Assembly (NCBI GenBank): GCA_024278415.1
Contig: JAJRTI010000306.1
Coordinates: 1 to 11,292, forward strand
Length of the DNA: 11,292 bases
Reading direction: 5' to 3'
Source: Planctomycetota bacterium
GTDB taxonomy: Bacteria; Planctomycetota; Brocadiia; JAJRTI01
The notes below the pieces were generated by a model. The model had not been told where the DNA came from. It made no database searches and was given only the letters and a program-made list of their open reading frames with translations. The translations under genes and the position numbers were made by a program. Below are positions 6,729-11,292 of the stretch, in pieces; positions within the stretch are counted from its first letter, which is position 1, and the number at the start of each line of letters is the position of its first letter.

Positions 6729-9700
6729 TCACCCCCCCGCGGCCGAGGGATCGTCGGTCACCACGATCCGGCCCAGCCGCTCGCCGCGCACGTCGAGCCG
6801 CAGTTCGTGCGCGCCGCGAGTGAGCGCGGCCTCGCCGAGCCGCAGCCATTGCCACCCGTCCTTCTTGCTCGCGACCGCGGCCAGCGCGCGGCCGTCGATG
6901 CTCACCGCGCCCAAGTCGCCCTTCCCGTCCGCCTTGATCCACACGACGTACGTGGCATCGGCCGGCGCGGTGAAGCGGAAACCCGCCGCCCCCCTACCCA
7001 CGTACCACTGCCGGCGAACCATGCGCGTGGTCTCCTTCGCCTCCAGCCCCGGCGACTTCCGCGCGGCCGTGGGATCGAGCCGCACGTACGCGTACGTGTC
7101 CTTGCTCGCCAACGCGGCCGGCACGAGGCTCACGTCGTCCAAGTAGAGCAACGCCTCGAGCGGCTCGCGGGTATTCGTGTTGAGCGCGATGTAGTTGCGC
7201 GTGTTGTACGCGGGGATCTTCGCGTCCACGCTCAGCTTCTGCCACGCGCCCATCTTGGCCAGGTCGTACGCGTTCGTCGTGCTCGAACCCTTGGTGCCCA
7301 TGTCGTCGCGGAACGCCAGGCGCACCGACGGCGCGGCCGCGCCGGGAGAGAGTTTGTCCACGCGCAGCCAGCACGTGAGGCGGTACGTCTGGCCCGGCGC
7401 GAGGCCCTTGATCTCGGCCGGGTCCGCGGCGGAGTCGTACGTCGTGTTCACGTACTCGTTCTGCCGCACGAGTTTGCCCTCGATCTTGAGCGCCTGCCGG
7501 CCGCTGTGCTTCACGTCGGTCGAGAGCGAGATCGCCGCGCCGGTGCGCGGGGGCCAGCCGTCGATGAACTCCTCGAAGTCCGGGTTGTGCAGCAAGGTCG
7601 GCAGCGCTCGCCGCGCGGGGCTGGCCATCTCGCGGGCCATGCGCTCTTGATACTCCTTGAACGACGGCCCCGGGACCTTAGCGAACTCGTAGATCGCCTG
7701 CGCGGACGAGCAGATCCTATAGCCCGACGACTTGCCGCCCGAGCCCAGCCCGCCCCAGGCGGCAGCCAAGCCGTCGCGGCACACGCGCTGAAGCTTGGCA
7801 TCGCCGCTGCGCGCCGCGGCGAACGCGAGGCCCTCCATCATGATCCACGCGGACCCGTGGCTGGCGCGCGTCTGGGGGCACGAGGTGTAGCGAAACGCGC
7901 AACGGTCCTCGACCCACATCGTGTCCGCAATGAATTTGGCGATGCCCACGATGTCGTCCGCGACGCGCGCGTCGCCAGTCGCGTCGTAGTACATCTTCAT
8001 GCCGGTCATGAGCACGCCGAGCATGAAGCCCGCCTCGCCGTAGTGCTTCTTCTCGCAGTTGCAGTGGCCCTTGGGCAGCTTGTGGTAGTAGAAACCGTGC
8101 TTGCCGCTGGCCTCGGACATCTCCCGCACTTTGCGGATCATGAGCCGCGCGCCGTTCAGGTAGTAGGGATCGCCCGTCGCGTCGTACGCGCTCATCACGA
8201 GCTTGAGCATCCACCCCGGCTCGCGCGCGTTGCCGAAGCGGAAGTTCGTGGTCTGCGGCCCCGCGGCCCAGTCCGCGATGAGCCGCCCGGTCTCCCACGA
8301 ACGCCGGCCGCCGCCGAGCAGGTAGTGCTCCAGCATGCCCTGCGCCCAGATGTGGCCGCGGTTGTCCGACCAGCCGCGGGACGCGTACACTTTCATGTTT
8401 TTGTAGGTGTACGGATAGTAGCCTGCGGTGTGGCCCATGCAGTGCGCCCACTGCTGGCCGACGCGGCGGGGATCTTTCGCGTCGTGCCGCGTGTCCACGT
8501 CGCGCTCGTGGCGTAGCGCCTCCCGCGCGCGCCGGAAGAAGCGGCCATCCCCGGTGCGCGCGAACTGCGTGAGCAGGCCGTGGCCCAAGTCGTACTCGAG
8601 GTTGCCCCAGTTCCACGTGCGCTCGCCGTACCAGTCGCCGAAGTTCATCATGCCATACTCGCGGTAGCGCTCCCGCCTGACCAAGATGCCCTCGGCCATC
8701 GCGCGGAATGCTTCGTCGTACCCCGGGAACTGGCCGCGCACCGCGACCCCCAAGCCGCGCAACGCGCCGCTGTCCTCAATCCACTGCGGGTCCACGCACG
8801 CGGTCGGGGCGTCGGCGATGAGCGACCGCGCCGCGTCGTCGCCGGAGAAGTCGACCCACAGCTCGTGCGTCTTCGCGAACCCCTGACGGAACGTGTAGAG
8901 CCCGTCGCGGATGTAGTAGTAGAGCTTGTCCTCGTCCTTGCGGTTCGCGTAGAAGTCTTTGGGCAGGGCGGGCAGGAGCGAGAGGACGAGGTCGTCGCCG
9001 CGCGTCTCGATCGCCTTGGGGTACTGCTGCCAGAAGTTTTTCACCATGACCCGAGCGCCGGCGTCAGGTAACTCGACGATGCCGGGCAGCCGCTTGCCGC
9101 GGCGTTTGCCGGCCTCGTCGGCCCACTCGAAGTCCTCGCGCTGGAACACGCGCTCGCCGGGGGCCAAGTCGATGGGCCCCGCGTCGGTCAACACGCGCAC
9201 TTTGCCCGCCGCCTTGAGCACGAGGTCCAGCGACTTGATGGAGGTCATCTCTCGGTCGGTGGCATCGTTCTCGAACGTGTAGTCAATACGCGCGTAGGGC
9301 TTGCCAGCAAAGAGATGCACGCGCATCACGTAGGCGAAGAGCTTCGACCCGTCGTCCGCTACGTGGTGGCCGCTCGATCGCAGCGTCACGCTGTTGCTGC
9401 CGCGCTCCTCTACGATCTCTTCGTCGGCAACACCTCGGTACTGCTTGCCCTGCGAATCGGTCAGCACGGGCGTTAGCCGCCGCGCGATCTCCAGACGCGG
9501 GGCCGGCTGCGCCGGCAGGACCGGCCACTCGCGCCGGCGCACGCCCGCGCCGTACTCGAGCATCAACTCGTTGGCGCCCTTCGGCGCCATGAACGCGACC
9601 CGCACCCACTTCATCGAGCCGTCTTGCCAGTAGCGCGACACGACTTCCACCTGCGACGCGATCTCTTCGCCCTTCGACACGAGCCGCAACTGGTCGGCGC

Positions 9701-10229
9701 TCGCAAGATGCCCCGGTGGGAACGGCACGCCCACCACGACCGGCGGCTCCGGCACGCGCCACTTGCCGCGGTCGATACGAATGCGGACGCGGTTCACCCC
9801 CGCCTTGCTCACGCCCGCGGGGCAACGCGAAATCACGCGGTCCGGCGACCGCGTGGTCTTGCCCTCGCGGTCTTGGACCACGAAACGGTAGTGCAACTCG
9901 CCGGCCTCCGGCATGGGCAAGTCGACGCGGTGGTTGTTCGCGTACCCCACGCCGGAGTCGCGGTTGTTCGTGGTGCCGCGCAGCGACGATGGATCCTCGC
10001 CCGCGGTGCGGCCGTATGCGGCTGTAGACCCGTACTCGATCTTGCACCGCGTCGGCGACCGCGTGGTCCAGCGGATGTACGCGGTGCGGCCGTCAGCGGA
10101 GGCCCGCGCGGCCAGGTCTTGCACTTGCGCGGCGGCCGCGGCGCTCAGCCCCCACAGAGCAAGCGCGGCGAAGGTGAAGCAGCTAGGCAGGGACAAGGCC
10201 AGGGGCTGGCGCGTTGGTGACGGGGCCAT
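6729..10229 (-). CDS. Secreted multidomain PcRGLX/YetA-like protein (PL26-type exo-rhamnogalacturonan lyase family)
   Basis: This 1166-residue protein starts at ATG 10229, chosen because GGAGGAG lies seven bases upstream and a signal peptide follows: R7, hydrophobic core 10-28, cleavage near A34/Q35. The frame is open further upstream to about 10325, without an SD. Residues ~35-131 look like an FN3-type domain. Residues ~142-225 fit the N-terminal RIFT barrel of PcRGLX/YetA proteins (VGVPFPPGHL, then YWQDGSMKWVRVAF). A beta-sandwich region follows, then an alpha/alpha toroid from ~510 to ~870 (NFGDWYGERTWNWGNLE, GHTAGYYPYT, SDNRGHIWAQGMLEHYLLGG). From ~880 a CBM-like jelly roll begins (NPDFEE, PGQTYRLTCWLRV). 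The last module, from ~1045, ends in GRIVVTDDPS. Family members exo-cleave rhamnogalacturonan I by beta-elimination; the substrate here is inferred. The protein is likely periplasmic or extracellular. Confidence 0.88.
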   Translation of the reverse strand: MAPSPTRQPLALSLPSCFTFAALALWGLSAAAAAQVQDLAARASADGRTAYIRWTTRSPTRCKIEYGSTAAYGRTAGEDPSSLRGTTNNRDSGVGYANNHRVDLPMPEAGELHYRFVVQDREGKTTRSPDRVISRCPAGVSKAGVNRVRIRIDRGKWRVPEPPVVVGVPFPPGHLASADQLRLVSKGEEIASQVEVVSRYWQDGSMKWVRVAFMAPKGANELMLEYGAGVRRREWPVLPAQPAPRLEIARRLTPVLTDSQGKQYRGVADEEIVEERGSNSVTLRSSGHHVADDGSKLFAYVMRVHLFAGKPYARIDYTFENDATDREMTSIKSLDLVLKAAGKVRVLTDAGPIDLAPGERVFQREDFEWADEAGKRRGKRLPGIVELPDAGARVMVKNFWQQYPKAIETRGDDLVLSLLPALPKDFYANRKDEDKLYYYIRDGLYTFRQGFAKTHELWVDFSGDDAARSLIADAPTACVDPQWIEDSGALRGLGVAVRGQFPGYDEAFRAMAEGILVRRERYREYGMMNFGDWYGERTWNWGNLEYDLGHGLLTQFARTGDGRFFRRAREALRHERDVDTRHDAKDPRRVGQQWAHCMGHTAGYYPYTYKNMKVYASRGWSDNRGHIWAQGMLEHYLLGGGRRSWETGRLIADWAAGPQTTNFRFGNAREPGWMLKLVMSAYDATGDPYYLNGARLMIRKVREMSEASGKHGFYYHKLPKGHCNCEKKHYGEAGFMLGVLMTGMKMYYDATGDARVADDIVGIAKFIADTMWVEDRCAFRYTSCPQTRASHGSAWIMMEGLAFAAARSGDAKLQRVCRDGLAAAWGGLGSGGKSSGYRICSSAQAIYEFAKVPGPSFKEYQERMAREMASPARRALPTLLHNPDFEEFIDGWPPRTGAAISLSTDVKHSGRQALKIEGKLVRQNEYVNTTYDSAADPAEIKGLAPGQTYRLTCWLRVDKLSPGAAAPSVRLAFRDDMGTKGSSTTNAYDLAKMGAWQKLSVDAKIPAYNTRNYIALNTNTREPLEALLYLDDVSLVPAALASKDTYAYVRLDPTAARKSPGLEAKETTRMVRRQWYVGRGAAGFRFTAPADATYVVWIKADGKGDLGAVSIDGRALAAVASKKDGWQWLRLGEAALTRGAHELRLDVRGERLGRIVVTDDPSAAGG

Positions 10230-10236
10230 GAAGTCG

Positions 10237-10243
10237 CTCCTCC
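10237..10243 (-). promoter_or_regulatory. Shine-Dalgarno site fixing the lyase start
   Basis: GGAGGAG on the minus strand lies seven bases before ATG 10229. It decides for this start over the longer in-frame extension to about 10325, which has no such site and would push the hydrophobic signal segment away from the N-terminus. Confidence 0.85.
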
Positions 10244-10282
10244 ACGAACAAGGGGGATGCAAGAAGGCGTGGGGCTGGCGCC

Positions 10283-10310
10283 ATGGTACTGCATGAAATG
10301 TTTCCGTCAA
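10283..10310 (-). promoter_or_regulatory. Candidate sigma-70 promoter of the lyase gene
   Basis: Minus-strand TTGACG (10310-10305) and TACCAT (10288-10283) are 16 bases apart. The predicted start near 10276 gives a leader of about 47 bases. The -35 is good and the -10 moderate (TAnnnT). Confidence 0.55.
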
Positions 10311-10392
10311 TCGAAAACCGCTCACATGCTTCCCCAGCCGGAGGCGCCCTCACGGTCGCCACTTCAAGCGCCGCCGGGACACACGCGTCCAT

Positions 10393-10408
10393 GAGTCAGG
10401 CTTGACTC
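10393..10408. promoter_or_regulatory. Perfect palindrome overlapping the -35 of the GH95-like gene: candidate operator
   Basis: GAGTCA (10393-10398), four bases GGCT, then TGACTC (10403-10408) form a perfect 6-4-6 inverted repeat. It covers TTGACT, the -35 box at 10402-10407. Position and symmetry suit a dimeric regulator responding to a sugar signal; the regulator is not in the window. Confidence 0.45.
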
Positions 10409-10431
10409 TCCGCGCGCGGTCCACCTACAAT
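10402..10431 (+). promoter_or_regulatory. Sigma-70 promoter of the GH95-like gene
   Basis: TTGACT (10402-10407) and TACAAT (10426-10431) are 18 bases apart, both one mismatch from consensus. The start would be near 10438, giving a leader of about 100 bases that includes the hairpin at 10501-10520. Confidence 0.7.
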
Positions 10432-10500
10432 CGCCCACTCACGCGCCGACCGACTTAGATCACACAGCCGCTCGACCCGCCTCGTCACCCTCTCACCCCC

Positions 10501-10524
10501 CCGAAGCCTGGCGGCTTCGGCTAC
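10501..10524 (-). repeat. GTAG-headed hairpin (REP-like) in the GH95 leader
   Basis: On the minus strand GTAG (10524-10521) is followed by an 8-base perfect stem, CCGAAGCC/GGCTTCGG, with loop GCCA. The architecture (GTAG, perfect stem, GNNA loop) is the same as in the repeat at 6546-6671, though the stem sequence differs. In the plus-strand mRNA the stem ends four bases before the GAGGAG SD and could influence ribosome access. Confidence 0.7.
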
Positions 10525-10530
10525 GAGGAG
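10525..10530 (+). promoter_or_regulatory. Shine-Dalgarno site of the GH95-like gene
   Basis: GAGGAG lies six bases before ATG 10537 and fixes the start. It is directly joined to the CTAC foot of the neighbouring hairpin. Confidence 0.8.
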
Positions 10531-10536
10531 TAACCC

Positions 10537-11292
10537 ATGTCCACGAACTTCCTCAACCAACGCTTGCCTTGGCCCTGGCCGCTCGAGCGCGTGCACGCGG
10601 GCATCCCGCTGGGCAACGGCACGTTCGGCGCACTGCTGTGGGGCGATGGGTCGCCGCTCAAGATCACGATCAACCGGCAAGACTACTGGGACCACCACGG
10701 GGGGTTCGAGTGGACCGAGGAGGCGAGTTTTGAGAACCTCAAGCGCCTGCTCGCCGAGGGCAACGAAGCCGAACTGCGCCGCATCTTCGAGGGCCGGAAC
10801 CCGGAGAGCGACGACCGGCCCGTGCGCCCTTCGAGGTTGCCCATGGGCCGCGTCGACCTGGACTTCCAGGGCGCGGAGGCCAAAGAGGGCGGGCTGGACA
10901 TGGTGAACGGCGAGGCGAATCTGAAGGTCGGTAAGGCCGTCGTGTCGGCCACGGTTCTGCGTGACGAGCCGGTGCTTTGTATCCAGATCTTCGGCAAGCG
11001 AGCCGACGCCTTCGGCGTGGTGGCCAAGCCGGTGGACGCACCGGAGGTGCTCGACCATCTGCGTTCGCTTGGCTACCCGGAGGTCGAACGCTTCGACAAC
11101 GGTTGGGTGCAAGAACGCCCGGACGAGACGGCCATGGTCGTGGCCTGGCGCCGGGTCAGGCGTAGCCGCAAGTGCGTCGAGCTGTACGTGTGCAGCGTGT
11201 TCGGCACGCGCGACGACGCGGAGAAACTGCTCGACCGCGTGGCCGACGCGGGCTATCCCGCGCTCCAGCGCCGGATAGCCAAGTGGTGGAAG
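10537..11292 (+). CDS. GH95-like glycoside hydrolase, N-terminal part (gene continues beyond window)
   Basis: ATG 10537 opens a frame of 252 codons that reaches the window edge without a stop. GIPLGNGTFGALLWG (22-36), followed by ITINRQDYWDHHGG, matches the GH65/GH95 N-terminal beta-sandwich signature (PxGNGxxGAMxxG ... LNxDxxW). The visible part ends in RRIAKWWK, like the start of the linker helix before the (alpha/alpha)6 barrel, so the catalytic domain and its acidic residues are outside the window. GH95 enzymes are alpha-1,2-L-fucosidases or alpha-L-galactosidases; specificity cannot be told here. There is no signal peptide (the protein starts MSTNFLNQRLPWPWPLE), so a cytoplasmic enzyme acting on imported oligosaccharides is likely. 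It is divergent from the secreted PL26-like gene. Confidence 0.82.
   Translation, partial: MSTNFLNQRLPWPWPLERVHAGIPLGNGTFGALLWGDGSPLKITINRQDYWDHHGGFEWTEEASFENLKRLLAEGNEAELRRIFEGRNPESDDRPVRPSRLPMGRVDLDFQGAEAKEGGLDMVNGEANLKVGKAVVSATVLRDEPVLCIQIFGKRADAFGVVAKPVDAPEVLDHLRSLGYPEVERFDNGWVQERPDETAMVVAWRRVRRSRKCVELYVCSVFGTRDDAEKLLDRVADAGYPALQRRIAKWWK

Larger units (their letters stand above)
10230..10536. other. Divergent intergenic control region between the lyase and GH95-like genes (307 bases)
   Basis: It contains one promoter for each direction, a palindrome over the plus-strand -35 element, a GTAG-headed hairpin and the two SD sites. The rest, about 10311-10392 and 10432-10500, shows no further recognisable signal. 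Confidence 0.65.

Noticed and set aside
10230..10325. N-terminal extension of the lyase frame to 10325
   Set aside because: No SD there, and it would overlap the predicted promoter; the start at 10229 has an ideal SD and signal peptide.
10396..11112. Minus-strand frame of 238 codons opposite the GH95-like gene
   Set aside because: Antisense shadow without motifs; the plus strand shows a clear GH95-type N-terminus with promoter and SD.

Overview
The window is very GC-rich bacterial DNA. It holds most of a type III-A (Csm) CRISPR-Cas interference operon next to a divergent pair of polysaccharide-degradation genes. The lineage cannot be fixed from this sequence. A large secreted YetA/PL26-like lyase, a GH95-like glycosidase, high GC and REP-like palindromes would fit a heterotrophic Planctomycetota/PVC, Hydrogenedentota or Armatimonadota-type bacterium. 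This is a low-confidence inference.

Positions 1-6372 (minus strand) read, in transcription order, cas6 - cas10/csm1 - csm2 - csm3 - csm4 - csm5. The genes are tightly packed: there are ATGA overlaps at cas6/cas10 and csm4/csm5, and short gaps with clear Shine-Dalgarno (SD) sites before csm2 and csm3. A near-consensus sigma-70 promoter (TTGACG-16-TATAAT, 6507-6534) drives the set from about 128 bases upstream of cas6. csm5 runs off the left edge. No CRISPR array, cas1/cas2 or csm6 is visible. Cas6 would process crRNA. Cas10, Csm2, Csm3, Csm4 and Csm5 would form the crRNA-guided effector, with Csm3 as the target RNA nuclease, the Cas10 HD domain as the DNase and the Cas10 palm as the cyclic-oligoadenylate (cOA) synthase.

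Two features of the operon stand out. csm4 carries an in-frame TAG at codon 188, two codons before the conserved Gly-rich motif, yet its downstream half is intact in the same frame. The Cas10 cyclase motif reads AGDD instead of GGDD.

Positions 6373-6728 are intergenic. They contain the cas promoter and a compound inverted repeat made of two opposed GTAG-headed hairpins, like a REP/BIME element. Positions 6729-10229 (minus) encode a 1166-residue secreted multidomain protein: signal peptide, FN3-like domain, PcRGLX/YetA-type RIFT barrel, alpha/alpha toroid and C-terminal beta-sandwich modules. Positions 10230-10536 are a divergent control region with a promoter for each side, a palindrome over one -35 element, and a third GTAG-headed hairpin touching the downstream SD site. 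From 10537 to the right edge (plus) is the N-terminal part of a GH95-like glycoside hydrolase. The two enzyme genes probably act together on pectin-like or other branched plant polysaccharides. The cas operon is simply a downstream neighbour with its own promoter.
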